A DNA stretch of 64,000 bases from Inquilinus ginsengisoli_A (GCF_031453975.1 NZ_JAVDPW010000013.1:1-64000), one strand, 5' to 3'; positions 16,448-26,113 are shown, numbered from the stretch's first letter. A program made the numbers and translations. The notes: generated from the letters alone by a model not told the origin.

Positions 16448-16487
16448 CCCGTGTCTGCGGCGCGGAGTGCCGCGCCGCAGACACGGG
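16448..16487. terminator. Perfect hairpin between convergent mliC and ychF
   Basis: An 18-bp perfect stem from CCCGTGTCTGCGGCGCGG to its complement around AGTG. It belongs to the CGTCATCCCGTG repeats also seen at 26190-26242 and 61319-61370. Placed between convergent genes, it may end transcription both ways, although no T tract follows. Confidence 0.6.
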
Positions 16488-16511
16488 ATCTCGGCGGGGA
16501 TGGGGCTGGAC

Positions 16512-17606
16512 TTAAACGTTGAAGCGGAAGTGGAAGATGTCGCCGTCGCGGACGACGTAGTCCTTGCCTTCCTGGCGCATCTTGCCGGCGTCCTTCGCCC
16601 CTTGCTCGCCGCCGAGTGCTACGAAGCTGTCGTAGTCGATGGTCTCGGCCTTGATGAAGCCGCGCTGGATGTCGCTGTGGATCTCCGCCGCCGCCTCCGG
16701 CGCCGCGGCCCCGGCGCGCACGGTCCAGGCCCGCGCCTCCTTCGGCCCGACGGTGAAGAAGGTGAGCAGGCCGAGCAGCTTGTAGCCGGCGCGGATCACC
16801 TTGTTCAGCCCCGGCTCCTCCAGCCCGATCGAGGCCAGGAACTCCTGCTTCTCCTCGGCCGAGAGCTGGGCCAGCTCGGATTCGATCGCGGCCGAGATCA
16901 CCACCGCCTCGGCGCCCTGGGCCTTCGCCATCTCGGCCACCCGCGCCGAATGGGCGTTGCCGGTCGCAGCCTCGTCCTCGGCCACGTTGCAGACATAGAG
17001 CACCGGCTTGGAGGTCAAGAGCGCCAGGCGCCGGAACGGCTCGCGCTCATCGGCCGAGAGCGCGACGGTGCGGGCCGGCTTGCCCTCGCGCAGCACCACC
17101 AGCGCCCGCTCCATCAGCTCGATCTCGGCCTTGGCGTCCTTGTCGCCGCCCTTGGCGCGCTTGGCCGCGGTCTGCACCCGCCGCTCCAGCCCCTCGAGGT
17201 CGGCCAGCATCAGCTCGGTGTCGACGATCTCGGCGTCGCGCACCGGGTCGACCGAGCCCTCGACATGGGTGACCTCGCCCTCGAAGCAGCGCAGCACATG
17301 CAGCACCGCATCGGTCTCGCGGATGTTGGCCAGGAACTGGTTGCCCAGGCCCTCGCCCTTGGAGGCGCCGCGCACCAGCCCGGCGATGTCGACGAACTCG
17401 AGCTGGGTCGCCACCACCTTGGCCGACCCCGCGATCGCCGCCAGCCTGTCCAGCCGCGGATCGGGCACGCCGACCCGGCCGGTGTTCGGCTCGATGGTGC
17501 AGAATGGATAGTTCGCCGCTTCCGCCGCCTGGGTGGAGGTGAGCGCGTTGAACAGCGTCGACTTGCCGACATTGGGCAGGCCGACGATGCCGCAATTGAA
17601 TCCCAT
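16512..17606 (-). CDS. ychF: Redox-regulated ATPase/GTPase YchF (OBG family)
   Basis: 364 residues, full length. A P-loop ATPase that associates with ribosomes and influences oxidative-stress responses. The family start MGFNCGIVGLPNVGKSTLFN gives the G1 motif; G3 is DIAGLVRGASKGEGLGNQFL; the nucleotide-specificity motif is YVCNVAED. The C-terminal TGS domain carries AWTVRAGAAAPEAAAEIHSD and ends with VVRDGDIFHFRFNV. Start at ATG 17606. In many Alphaproteobacteria ychF directly follows pth; here it is convergent to that operon and 4.9 kb away. Confidence 0.97.
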   Translation of the reverse strand: MGFNCGIVGLPNVGKSTLFNALTSTQAAEAANYPFCTIEPNTGRVGVPDPRLDRLAAIAGSAKVVATQLEFVDIAGLVRGASKGEGLGNQFLANIRETDAVLHVLRCFEGEVTHVEGSVDPVRDAEIVDTELMLADLEGLERRVQTAAKRAKGGDKDAKAEIELMERALVVLREGKPARTVALSADEREPFRRLALLTSKPVLYVCNVAEDEAATGNAHSARVAEMAKAQGAEAVVISAAIESELAQLSAEEKQEFLASIGLEEPGLNKVIRAGYKLLGLLTFFTVGPKEARAWTVRAGAAAPEAAAEIHSDIQRGFIKAETIDYDSFVALGGEQGAKDAGKMRQEGKDYVVRDGDIFHFRFNV

Positions 17607-17855
17607 GGGTCTCGTCCGATCTTCGAATCGGCGCCCATCTAGCACGGTTGTCGCGGCGAGGGGGAGTCGCAGCGGACCTGCCGGGCCGTCATGGCCGCAC
17701 CCCGCCCTTGACGCCGGCTCGGCGACGATGGCACCTGATGGGGCATCGTCGACACGCGCCGCCACCATGGTCCGCAGATCCGACCGGGCCGGATCGCCCT
17801 GGTCCACGCCGCAAATCCCGTATCCCAGCAGTGCCTTAGGCTCGGAGACCCGCCC

Positions 17856-18587
17856 ATGACCCCGACCCTGCCCCGAGTCATCGGCCATCGCGGCGCCGCG
17901 GCGCACGCGCCCGAGAACACCCTGGCCTCGTTCCGCAAGGCGGCCCAGCTGGGCGTGCAGATGGTCGAGTTCGACGTCAAGCTGACCCGCAACCGGGTGC
18001 CGGTGGTGATCCATGACGACACGCTGGACCGCACCACCGACGGCAGCGGCCCGGTCGCCAATTCCGACTTCGCGGCGGTGCGGATGCTCGACGCCGGCCG
18101 CAAATTCGCCCCGGAGTTCCGCGGCGAGCGCATCCCGACCCTGGACGAGGTGCTGACCCTGGCGCTGGAGCTGAATCTCGCCGTCAACATCGAGATCAAG
18201 CCCTGCCCCGGCCGCGAGGTCGAGACCGCCGAGGTGGCGCTGGCCGCGGCGCTGAAGCTGTGGCCGGCCGACCGCCCGGCGCCGCTGGTCTCCAGCTTCG
18301 CCATCGAGAGCCTGCTGAAGGCGCGCGAGATCGCGCCGGACTGGCCGCGCGGCTACCTGATCTGGGAGCGGCCGGCGGTGTGGGCCGCCAATGCCGACGC
18401 CGTCGGCGCCGCCACCATCAACATCTCCCATGAGAAGGAGACGGCGGAGACCATCGCCGAATACCGCGCCACCGGCCGGCCGGTGCTGGCCTACACCGTG
18501 AACGAGGCCGAGCGGGCGAAGCAGCTGTTCGATCTCGGCGTCGCCGGCGTGTTCTCCGACGCGCCGGACCGCATCCTCGCCCTCTGA
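17856..18587 (+). CDS. ugpQ: Glycerophosphodiester phosphodiesterase, cytosolic UgpQ type
   Basis: Hydrolyses glycerophosphodiesters to glycerol 3-phosphate and an alcohol. 243 residues without a signal peptide. A GDPD TIM barrel with the catalytic HRGAAAHAPENT (His near residue 10), metal ligands in EFDVKLTRNRVPVVIHDD, EIKPCPGREVET and the C-terminal AYTVNEAERAKQLFDLGVAG. Transcribed away from ychF and towards the dedA gene 64 bp later. Its product feeds GlpD, encoded 14 kb away. Confidence 0.95.
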   Translation: MTPTLPRVIGHRGAAAHAPENTLASFRKAAQLGVQMVEFDVKLTRNRVPVVIHDDTLDRTTDGSGPVANSDFAAVRMLDAGRKFAPEFRGERIPTLDEVLTLALELNLAVNIEIKPCPGREVETAEVALAAALKLWPADRPAPLVSSFAIESLLKAREIAPDWPRGYLIWERPAVWAANADAVGAATINISHEKETAETIAEYRATGRPVLAYTVNEAERAKQLFDLGVAGVFSDAPDRILAL

Positions 18588-18651
18588 TTGCCGCTTTTCC
18601 CGCCGACATAGGGCGCGATCACGGCGTAGGAGCACAGGAGAGTACGGGCGC

Positions 18652-19302
18652 GTGCAGGGTTTCATCGATCAGGCGGTCGCCTTCATCGGCGCGAATGCCG
18701 CCTGGGCCGGGCCGATCATCCTGGTCTTCGCCTTCGGCGAATCCTTTGCGGTGATCAGCCTCCTGCTGCCCGCCACCGCGGTGCTGGTCGCCGCCGGCAC
18801 GCTGATCCAGGCGGGCACGCTGAGCCCGTGGAACGTGATCCCCTGGGCCATCGCCGGCGCGGTGCTGGGCGACGCCATCTCGTACTGGATCGGGGTCTGG
18901 CTGAAGGACCGGACGGAGCGGATCTGGCCGTTCACCCGCTATCCCCGGATGCTGCGGACAGGCCGCGACTTCTTCACCCGCTACGGCGGCATCAGCGTCT
19001 TCCTCGGCCGCTTCCTGGGGCCGATCCGCGCGGTGATCCCGCTGGTCGCCGGCATGATGGGCATGCGCCAGGGGCCGTTCCAGGTCGCCAACGTGGCCTC
19101 CGGCATCGTCTGGGCGCCGGTCTGGGTCGGCATCGGCTGGTTCGCCGGCGAGGCGCTCAAACGAATCTTCGGGATTGAAGATGCCGCGCCGGTTCTGATC
19201 ATACTCATTGTCGTCGCGACGCTGGTCGGCGCCGCGGCGGCGTTCCGCCTGGTCACGCGCAAGAGCAAGAGCCCGCATGAGGATCGCCCGGATCGTTCCT
19301 AG
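18652..19302 (+). CDS. DedA family membrane protein
   Basis: 216 residues with about five membrane segments. DedA/Tvp38 proteins act as lipid scramblases or transporters, in some cases for undecaprenyl phosphate or phosphatidylethanolamine. Family signatures: AFGESFAVISLLLPATAVLVAAG, GDAISYWIGVWL and the re-entrant FTRYGGISVFLGRFLGPIRAVIPLVAG. The start is GTG 18652, with AGGAG upstream at a long spacing (11 bases), so the exact start is moderately sure. It overlaps the next gene by 26 bp. Confidence 0.93.
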   Translation: MQGFIDQAVAFIGANAAWAGPIILVFAFGESFAVISLLLPATAVLVAAGTLIQAGTLSPWNVIPWAIAGAVLGDAISYWIGVWLKDRTERIWPFTRYPRMLRTGRDFFTRYGGISVFLGRFLGPIRAVIPLVAGMMGMRQGPFQVANVASGIVWAPVWVGIGWFAGEALKRIFGIEDAAPVLIILIVVATLVGAAAAFRLVTRKSKSPHEDRPDRS

Positions 19303-21520
19303 CCTAGCTGCCGCCGTCGCGGCGCTGGTCCTTGCCGTGCCGGCGACGGCGCGGGCGGACGGGCTGGACGACTTCTTCAGCGGCATCCGCCGCCAGTTCG
19401 AGGAGCCGGCCAGGCCGAGCCGGTCGCAGACCTGCGCCCAGACCGAGGGCGAGGCCCATGTGCTGGCAACCACGGCGGAGAGCGACCTCGGCCGGGTGCG
19501 GGCGCGGATCGACCGGATCGAGCGCGACGCCGGCGCCGGCACCGCCCGCGACCCGATCGACCAGGCGACCCAGACCGCGCGCCAGGCCCTGGGCCTGTCG
19601 GCCAAGCTGCGCCGGGCCCGGGCGGCCTACACCACCATCATCGGCCAATGCGGCCGCCCCGACCTGCAGAGCGAGCGGCTGGGCAACCTGGCCAACCGGC
19701 TCGACGCCGAGGCGCGGCGCGCCAGCCGCCTGGCCGACCGCATCGCCTCGACCCCGACCGGCGCGCTGCCCGGCGGCCCGCAGGCCTGCCCGGCCCTGGT
19801 CGACGACGCCCAGTCGGTGCAGTCCGACACCGCCGCCTTCCTCGAGCGCACCGGCCAGCGGCTGCATGAGCTGGAGCGGGCCGAGCCGATGGCGGCGCGC
19901 ACCGGCGCCCTGGCCGTGGCCGACACCATCGCGGCGCAGCGCGAGCGCGTCGACACCATCGACGCCCGCGCCGCCACCCAGGGGCCGGACTGCACCGAGG
20001 CCCCGGCGATCCGCGACCGCGCCGCGATCGACCGCCAGACCCTGCAGGCGCTGCAGAACCATGCCGACACGCTGATCGGCCCGCCGGCGCCGGAGGGGGC
20101 CGAGCCGCGGCTGAGCACTGCCGACCGCCGCCGGATCCAGCAGCGCCTGACCGCGCTGGGCCAGTACCGCAGCCCCATCGACGGCCAGTTCGGCGACGGC
20201 ACCCGGCTGGCGATCGCCCGCTATCAGAACGCGACCGGGGCCGCGGCCACCGGCCGGCTGACCCGGGCCCAGGCCGATGCGCTGCTGGCCGACCCGGCCA
20301 CCACGGCGCCGCGGCCGCTGGTCCCGGCGCTGCAATCTGCGGAGTCGGCCGAGGCCGTGGCGGCGGCCGTTCCGGCGCCCCAGGCCGCGGAACCGGCCGC
20401 GGTCGAGCCGGCAGCGCCGGCCGCGGTTGAACCGCCGCCTGCGGTCTCGGACGCCCCTGCAGTGGCAGAGGCGGCCCCTGCCGCACCGGCGACGGCCCCA
20501 GCCGCACCGGGGGTGACGGCCGACCCGGTGCCGGCCGTGTCACCCCTGGCCACCGAAGCGCTGGCGCAGGCGGCGGCGGCCGCAGCCGCGGCGACGGTTC
20601 CGACCGCCGCCCCCGATGCCGTGCCGGCCCCGGTCGCCGAAGCACCTGTCGCGGCACCCGCACCGGCAACCACCGCGAACGCCACGCCGCCGACCCCCGA
20701 GGCGGCAGCATCGGCCGCTGCAGCGCCGCCCGCTGCAACGCCACCAGCGCCGGAGCCGCCCGTCGCCGTGGCCTCGAACGCGGCGCCCGCCGCGCCCGCC
20801 CCGAACCCGCCGGCTCCGGCGGCGATCGCCCCGACCCAGCCGGACCCGGCGGCCGACCCGCGCACCGCGGCATCGGCCCGGATCACCGCCCGGCTGGTCG
20901 AGGCGCTGCGCGGCTGGTCGCAGCCGCCGGTGGTCACCATGCCGGCCGCGCCTGGGGCCGCCCCGGCCGCGGACCAGGATCCCTTCACCGCGCTCTACGC
21001 CCAGATGCGGAGCCATGCCGCCAAGGGCGAGATGGACCAGGTCCGCACCGGCCGCTACCAGCTGGTCGGCATGGCGCTGCTCGAGCACGGCGCCGAATCG
21101 GCCCAGATGCTGGACGCCGACCTGCTGCTGGTGCAGGCCGCCCAGGCGCTGGACGCCCGCACCGAGGCCCGGCGCTACCTGGTCGCGGCGGCGCCGCTGA
21201 TCGGCCGGCTGGGCAGCGGCGAAAGCCGCCGGTCGCGCCAGTCGCTGGAGGCGGCGACGGCCTGGCTGGGCCTGCGCATCGTCGCCGCCGACTTGCTGGA
21301 GGCGATCGAGGCCGCCGGGACCAAGCCGCTGGACGGCGGCACCGCCGACCGCATGGCCGAGCGGCTGGACCAGATCGAGCAGGTCATGGCCCAGGCCCAG
21401 GACGGCGTTGACGAGCTGTCGGCCCAGTCGCTGTTCCTGCGCGCCGCCGTGCTGGCCGCCGCCGGCCGCATGCCGGACGCGCCGGAGCTGAAGGCGCAGA
21501 TCAACCACCTGCTGCACTGA
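19277..21520 (+). CDS. Secreted peptidoglycan-binding domain protein with Ala/Pro-rich linker
   Basis: 747 residues starting at ATG 19277 inside the end of dedA. The signal peptide is about residues 1-27 (cleaved near ARA). Residues 40-270 are helical and Gln/Ala-rich, with scattered cysteines (TCAQTEG, IGQCGRP, GPDCTEA). A peptidoglycan-binding type 1 domain is seen at about 280-335: RRRIQQRLTALGQYRSPIDG, FGDGTRLAIARYQNATG. A very long Ala/Pro/Glu linker follows (345-560), then a helical C-terminal domain. Likely anchored to the cell wall in the periplasm. No enzymatic motif is seen. Confidence 0.85.
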   Translation: MRIARIVPSLAAAVAALVLAVPATARADGLDDFFSGIRRQFEEPARPSRSQTCAQTEGEAHVLATTAESDLGRVRARIDRIERDAGAGTARDPIDQATQTARQALGLSAKLRRARAAYTTIIGQCGRPDLQSERLGNLANRLDAEARRASRLADRIASTPTGALPGGPQACPALVDDAQSVQSDTAAFLERTGQRLHELERAEPMAARTGALAVADTIAAQRERVDTIDARAATQGPDCTEAPAIRDRAAIDRQTLQALQNHADTLIGPPAPEGAEPRLSTADRRRIQQRLTALGQYRSPIDGQFGDGTRLAIARYQNATGAAATGRLTRAQADALLADPATTAPRPLVPALQSAESAEAVAAAVPAPQAAEPAAVEPAAPAAVEPPPAVSDAPAVAEAAPAAPATAPAAPGVTADPVPAVSPLATEALAQAAAAAAAATVPTAAPDAVPAPVAEAPVAAPAPATTANATPPTPEAAASAAAAPPAATPPAPEPPVAVASNAAPAAPAPNPPAPAAIAPTQPDPAADPRTAASARITARLVEALRGWSQPPVVTMPAAPGAAPAADQDPFTALYAQMRSHAAKGEMDQVRTGRYQLVGMALLEHGAESAQMLDADLLLVQAAQALDARTEARRYLVAAAPLIGRLGSGESRRSRQSLEAATAWLGLRIVAADLLEAIEAAGTKPLDGGTADRMAERLDQIEQVMAQAQDGVDELSAQSLFLRAAVLAAAGRMPDAPELKAQINHLLH

Positions 21521-21684
21521 TCCCCTGCCGCGCCGCTCACCTCACCGCGAGTTCATCTTCGGGACAGGCTGTCGCAAGCCGCCGCCGTCTAGGCTGCGGG
21601 GAAGCGGACATGCGCCAGCACCACCGGACAGGGATTTGTGGCCGGCCGGCGTCATCGGCGCCCGGCCAGCCGAGGAGGAACCGG

Positions 21685-24048
21685 ATGAAATCGCGCATCT
21701 TGGCGGGGGTCGCCATGGCGGCCCTGCTCGGCGCGTCATTCGCCCGGGCGGATGATGCCCCGGCAAACGACCCGCCGGCCCGCGTCGGCCGGCTCGCCGA
21801 CCTCTCGGGCGCGGTGTCGCTGCGCAGCGACCCGACCCAGCCCTGGGCCGTCGCCGCCCGCAACCAGCCGGTGACCTCCGGCATGTCGTTCTGGACCGAG
21901 CCGCAGGCCCGCGCCGAGCTGCAGGTCGGCCCCACCGAGCTGCATCTCGGTGACCAGAGCGAACTCGACATCCAGCAGCTGGACGACCAGACTTTCGCGG
22001 CCCAGCTGGCCCAGGGGTCGGTCAATCTCGACATCGCCGACATGCAGCCGGGCGAGACCTACACCGTCGACACGCCGCGCGGCACGGTCACGCTGCAGCG
22101 GCCGGGGGAATACCGCATCGACGCCGGCACCACCCAGGACCCCACCGAGGTCGTGGTGTTCTCGGGCGAGGCGCAGATCGCCGGCGGGCCGGACGGCCCG
22201 GTCGACGTCCAGGGTGGCGAGACCGGCATCGCCAACGGCGCCGACCCCTTCGCCTACACCCTGGCCCGCTCGGCCGACCGCAGCCCGCTGGACGACTGGG
22301 CCGACGGCCGGCTGCATGCCGCGGCTGCGGCGCCGCGCTACGTCTCGCGGTCGATGACCGGCTACCAGGACCTCGACGGCGCCGGCACCTGGCACGAGAC
22401 CCCGAGCTACGGCACCGTCTGGTACCCGACCACGGTGCCCGCCGGCTGGGTGCCGTACCGCGACGGCCGCTGGGAGTATGACGGCCGCTGGGGCTGGACC
22501 TGGGTCGACGACCAGCCCTGGGGCTTCGCCCCGTTCCATTACGGCCGCTGGGCCTATGTCGACGACCGCTGGGGCTGGCTGCCCGGCCCGGTCGAGGTGC
22601 GGCCGGTCTACGCCCCGGCTCTGGTCAGCTTCTTCGCCGGCGCCGCCGTCGGCGCGGCGATCGGCGTCGCCATCGACAGCCATTCCGGGCATGGGGGGCC
22701 GATCGGCTGGTACCCGCTGGGCCCGGGCGAGATCTACCGCCCGTCCTACCGGGTCAGCGACACCTATGTCCGGAACGTCAACGTCACCAACATCCGCAAT
22801 GTCAACGTCAACCAGATCAACATCCACAACGGCCCGACCATCGTCGAGAACGGCGCCAACCGCCGCTTCGCCACCGAGGTGCCGGAGCGGGTGCTGGCCG
22901 AACGCCAGCCGGTCGCCCGGGCGGCGCTGCAGGTCCCGCCGGACCAGCTGGCCAAGGGGCCGCTGACGCCGGTCTCGACCTTGCCGCGCCCGGCCGCACC
23001 GACCGTCGGCGAGCCCCAGGCGCCGCACCCGGCGGTGGCCCGCGCCCCGAACGGCCGGCTGCCGCTGGCCGCCGGAGACCCGAACCGGCCGCACGCCCCG
23101 ATCGCCGGCCAGCCGGCCGAGCCGGCGGGGGCAGGCCGCCCGCCGGTGGCCCAGGGCCAGCCGGGGACACCCGGAGCGCCAGGCACCGCCCAGGCCCAGC
23201 CGGGCCGGCCGCCCCTGCCCGGCCCGGACCAGCATGGTCCGGCGGCGCCGGGCGTGCCGGGAACAGCCCAGGCCCAGCCAGGGCGGCCGCCGCTGCCCGG
23301 CCCAGACCAGCATGGTCCGGTTGCGCCGACCGCACCGGGGACAGCCCAGGCGACTCCCGGACAGCCCGTCCCTCCGCCGGGGGCAAGGCCCGCCGCTCCC
23401 GGCGCGGCCCAGACCGTGCCGGGCCATCCCCCGCTGCCGGAGCGCGGCCAGCGCCCGGGCGGCCCCGGCACACCGGGCAGCGCGCCCGGAACCCCGGCGA
23501 CGGCGCAGACGGCGCCCGGTCAGCCCGGTACCCGGCCGGGCGCCGTCCCGACCGCCCCCGGCGCGGCCGGTCCGGGAACGGCCCAGGTCCAGCAAGGCCA
23601 CCCGCCGCTGCCGGAGCGCGGCCAGCGCCCCGGCGGCCCCACCGCTCCCGCCGCCAAGCCGCTGGTGACCGCCCCGACGCCGGCCGCGCCGACCCGGCCG
23701 GCCGCCGGCGCCGCACTGCCGCCGCAGGCGGCAGCCCCCGCCCCTCAGGCCGCGGCCGCCCATCCCGCGGTGGCGGCAAGCCATCCGCCGGTGGCGCCGA
23801 GCCGTCCCGCGGTGGCGGCGAGCCATCCGCCGGTGGCGGCGAGCCATCCGCCGGTGATCGCCCAGGCCCCGGCGCGCCAGCCGGTGGCGGCCGCCCGGCA
23901 GGCCCCGCCCCGTCCGGTCCAGGCGGAGCGGGCGGCCCGGCCACCGGTCCATGTGGCGCAGCCGCAGCACCGGCCGCCGCCCCAGCCCGAACGCCGCCCG
24001 CTCCCGCCGCCGGAGCAGCGCAAGCCGGGCGACCCGCTCCAGAACTGA
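21685..24048 (+). CDS. FecR/DUF6600-type secreted protein with Pro-rich repeat tail
   Basis: 787 residues from ATG 21685 (GAGGAGGAA upstream). The signal peptide is residues 1-20. The N-terminal part (35-190) is a FecR-like beta domain: RVGRLADLSGAVSLRSDPTQ, ARAELQVGPTELHLGDQSEL and TPRGTVTLQRPGEYRIDA. Next comes a Trp/Tyr-rich DUF6600-type segment (WYPTTVPAGWVPYRDGRW, GWTWVDDQPWGFAPFHYGRW). A hydrophobic Ala/Gly stretch, an Asn-rich beta strand region and a 330-residue Pro/Ala/Gly tail with tandem repeats follow. Probably an envelope structural protein; no iron-signalling sigma factor is nearby, so a regulatory FecR role is unlikely. Confidence 0.82.
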   Translation: MKSRILAGVAMAALLGASFARADDAPANDPPARVGRLADLSGAVSLRSDPTQPWAVAARNQPVTSGMSFWTEPQARAELQVGPTELHLGDQSELDIQQLDDQTFAAQLAQGSVNLDIADMQPGETYTVDTPRGTVTLQRPGEYRIDAGTTQDPTEVVVFSGEAQIAGGPDGPVDVQGGETGIANGADPFAYTLARSADRSPLDDWADGRLHAAAAAPRYVSRSMTGYQDLDGAGTWHETPSYGTVWYPTTVPAGWVPYRDGRWEYDGRWGWTWVDDQPWGFAPFHYGRWAYVDDRWGWLPGPVEVRPVYAPALVSFFAGAAVGAAIGVAIDSHSGHGGPIGWYPLGPGEIYRPSYRVSDTYVRNVNVTNIRNVNVNQINIHNGPTIVENGANRRFATEVPERVLAERQPVARAALQVPPDQLAKGPLTPVSTLPRPAAPTVGEPQAPHPAVARAPNGRLPLAAGDPNRPHAPIAGQPAEPAGAGRPPVAQGQPGTPGAPGTAQAQPGRPPLPGPDQHGPAAPGVPGTAQAQPGRPPLPGPDQHGPVAPTAPGTAQATPGQPVPPPGARPAAPGAAQTVPGHPPLPERGQRPGGPGTPGSAPGTPATAQTAPGQPGTRPGAVPTAPGAAGPGTAQVQQGHPPLPERGQRPGGPTAPAAKPLVTAPTPAAPTRPAAGAALPPQAAAPAPQAAAAHPAVAASHPPVAPSRPAVAASHPPVAASHPPVIAQAPARQPVAAARQAPPRPVQAERAARPPVHVAQPQHRPPPQPERRPLPPPEQRKPGDPLQN
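23182..23337 (+). repeat. Two 78-bp in-frame tandem repeats
   Basis: Residues GTAQAQPGRPPLPGPDQHGP plus six more (26 in all) occur twice in a row inside the FecR-like gene. Looser copies (HPPLPERGQRPGG) follow at about 23430 and 23600. This is slippage-prone coding sequence in a disordered tail. Confidence 0.85.
23761..23856 (+). repeat. Short tandem repeats encoding SHPPVAA
   Basis: About four to five imperfect 21-bp units of the type AGCCATCCGCCGGTGGCGGC encode repeated ASHPPVA and SRPAVAA in the same protein tail. Confidence 0.8.
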
Positions 24049-24071
24049 CGCGTTGCCTCCAGCCCCCCAAT

Positions 24072-24160
24072 CGTCATTGCGAGGAGGCAAAGCCGACGAA
24101 GCAATCCATCGCGCCGCACGAACGGCCCGATGGATTGCTTCGCTGCGCTCGCAATGACGG
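24072..24160. repeat. Palindromic repeat R2, copy 3
   Basis: CGTCATTGCGAGGAGGCAAA continues to GAAGCAATCCAT; the right arm is ATGGATTGCTTCGCTGCGCT then CGCAATGACGG. It is nearly identical in both arms to 61-144. It lies between the FecR-like gene and lepA. Confidence 0.8.
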
Positions 24161-24304
24161 GGTTGGGAATGCCGCAAAAGTCCCCGCCGGCGGGAACACG
24201 GCCCCGCCCGGTTTCGGCCGGCTTTCCCGGCCTGCGGGCGGCGACATTGCGCCGGGCGGTCCGGGCCCTTATGTTCCGGGCCGATCAAGGCTTCAGGCGC
24301 ACCG

Positions 24305-26113
24305 ATGAGCTCTCCCCAGGACCATATCCGCAACTTCTCGATCATCGCCCATATCGACCACGGCAAATCGACCCTTGCCGACCGGTTGATCGAGCGCTGC
24401 GGCGGGATGGAAATGCGCGAGATGAAGGCGCAGATGCTGGATTCGATGGACATCGAGCGCGAGCGCGGCATCACCATCAAGGCGCAGACCGTGCGCCTGG
24501 GCTACACCGCCAAGAACGGCGAATCCTATCAGCTGAACCTGATGGACACGCCCGGCCATGTCGACTTCGCCTATGAGGTCAGCCGGTCGCTCGCCGCCTG
24601 CGAGGGTTCGCTGCTGATCGTCGACGCCTCGCAAGGCGTCGAGGCGCAGACCCTGGCCAATGTCTACCAGGCGATCGACGCCAACCACGAGGTCGTGCCG
24701 GTCCTCAACAAGATCGACCTGCCCGCGGCGGAGCCGGAGCGGATCCGCCAGCAGATCGAGGACGTCATCGGCATCGACGCCTCCGACGCCGTGCTGATCT
24801 CGGCCAAGACCGGCATCGGCATCGACGACGTGCTGGAGGCCATCGTCCACCGCCTGCCGGCGCCGAAGCACGCCGACCCCGAGGCGCCGCTGAAGGCGCT
24901 GCTGATCGACAGCTGGTACGACCCCTATCTCGGCGTCGTCATCCTGGTGCGGGTGGTCGAGGGCACGCTGAAGGTCGGCCAGAAGGTGCGCTTCATGGCG
25001 ACGGGTGCGGCGCGCGAGCTGGACCGCGTCGGCTATTTCACGCCCAAGGCGATACAGGTGCGCGAACTCGGCCCCGGCGAGGTCGGCTTCATCACTGCCG
25101 GGATCAAGGAGATCGCCGAGACCAAGGTCGGCGACACCCTCACCGAGGACCGCCGCCCGGCCGCGGCGCCGCTGCCGGGCTTCAAGCCCTCGGTCCCCGT
25201 GGTGTGGTGCGGCCTGTTCCCGACCGACGCCAACGACTTCGAGCGGCTGCGCGATTCCTTGGGCAAGCTGGCCCTCAACGACGCCAGCTTCCATTTCGAG
25301 GCCGAGACCTCGGCGGCGCTGGGCTTCGGCTTCCGCTGCGGCTTCCTGGGCCTGCTGCATCTCGAGATCATCCAGGAGCGGCTGGAGCGGGAGTTCGACC
25401 TCGACCTGATCACCACCGCGCCGTCGGTGGTCTACAAGCTGCAGATGACCGACGGGTCGGTGATGGACCTGCACAACCCGTCCGACATGCCCGACGTGAT
25501 GAAGATCGACCGGATCGACGAGCCCTGGATCAAGGCCACGATCATGCTGCCGGACGAGTATCTCGGCGGCATCCTGCAGCTGTGCACCGAGCGGCGCGGC
25601 GAGCAGATCGAGCTGACCTATGTCGGCGGCCGCGCCATGCTGGTCTACCGCCTGCCGCTGAACGAGGTGGTGTTCGACTTCTACGACCGGCTGAAGTCGA
25701 TCAGCCGCGGCTATGCCAGCTTCGACTACCAGATCGACAGCTACCGCGAGGGCGACCTGGTGAAGCTGTCGATCCTGGTGAACCAGGAGCCGGTCGACGC
25801 CCTGGCCATGATCGTCCACCGCAGCCAGGCCGACCGCCGCGGCCGGCACCTGTGCGAGCGGCTGAAGGACCTGATCCCGAAGCAGCTGTTCAAGATCGCC
25901 ATCCAGGCGGCGATCGGCGGCAAGGTGATCGCCCGCGAATCGCTGGCCGCGCTGCGCAAGGACGTGCTGGCCAAGTGCTATGGCGGCGACATCAGCCGCA
26001 AGCGCAAGCTGCTGGACAAGCAGAAGGAAGGCAAGAAGCGGATGCGCCAGTTCGGCGAGGTCGAGATCCCGCAGAGCGCCTTCATCGCCGCCCTGAAAAT
26101 GGGTGATCAATAG
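24305..26113 (+). CDS. lepA: Elongation factor 4 (LepA)
   Basis: A translational GTPase that acts on stalled or initiating ribosomes at the membrane. 602 residues, full length. G1 is AHIDHGKST; the switch region ERERGITIKAQTV is followed by DTPGHVDF and NKIDLPAA. Domains II, III and V follow, and the LepA-specific C-terminal domain ends VLAKCYGGDISRKRKLLDKQ then KEGKKRMRQFGEVEIPQ. Start at ATG 24305. Monocistronic as far as can be seen. Confidence 0.98.
   Translation: MSSPQDHIRNFSIIAHIDHGKSTLADRLIERCGGMEMREMKAQMLDSMDIERERGITIKAQTVRLGYTAKNGESYQLNLMDTPGHVDFAYEVSRSLAACEGSLLIVDASQGVEAQTLANVYQAIDANHEVVPVLNKIDLPAAEPERIRQQIEDVIGIDASDAVLISAKTGIGIDDVLEAIVHRLPAPKHADPEAPLKALLIDSWYDPYLGVVILVRVVEGTLKVGQKVRFMATGAARELDRVGYFTPKAIQVRELGPGEVGFITAGIKEIAETKVGDTLTEDRRPAAAPLPGFKPSVPVVWCGLFPTDANDFERLRDSLGKLALNDASFHFEAETSAALGFGFRCGFLGLLHLEIIQERLEREFDLDLITTAPSVVYKLQMTDGSVMDLHNPSDMPDVMKIDRIDEPWIKATIMLPDEYLGGILQLCTERRGEQIELTYVGGRAMLVYRLPLNEVVFDFYDRLKSISRGYASFDYQIDSYREGDLVKLSILVNQEPVDALAMIVHRSQADRRGRHLCERLKDLIPKQLFKIAIQAAIGGKVIARESLAALRKDVLAKCYGGDISRKRKLLDKQKEGKKRMRQFGEVEIPQSAFIAALKMGDQ

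Noticed and set aside
17607..18665. N-terminal extension of ychF by over 350 residues
   Set aside because: The frame is open upstream but runs antisense through ugpQ; the known start MGFNCGIVGLPN is at 17606.
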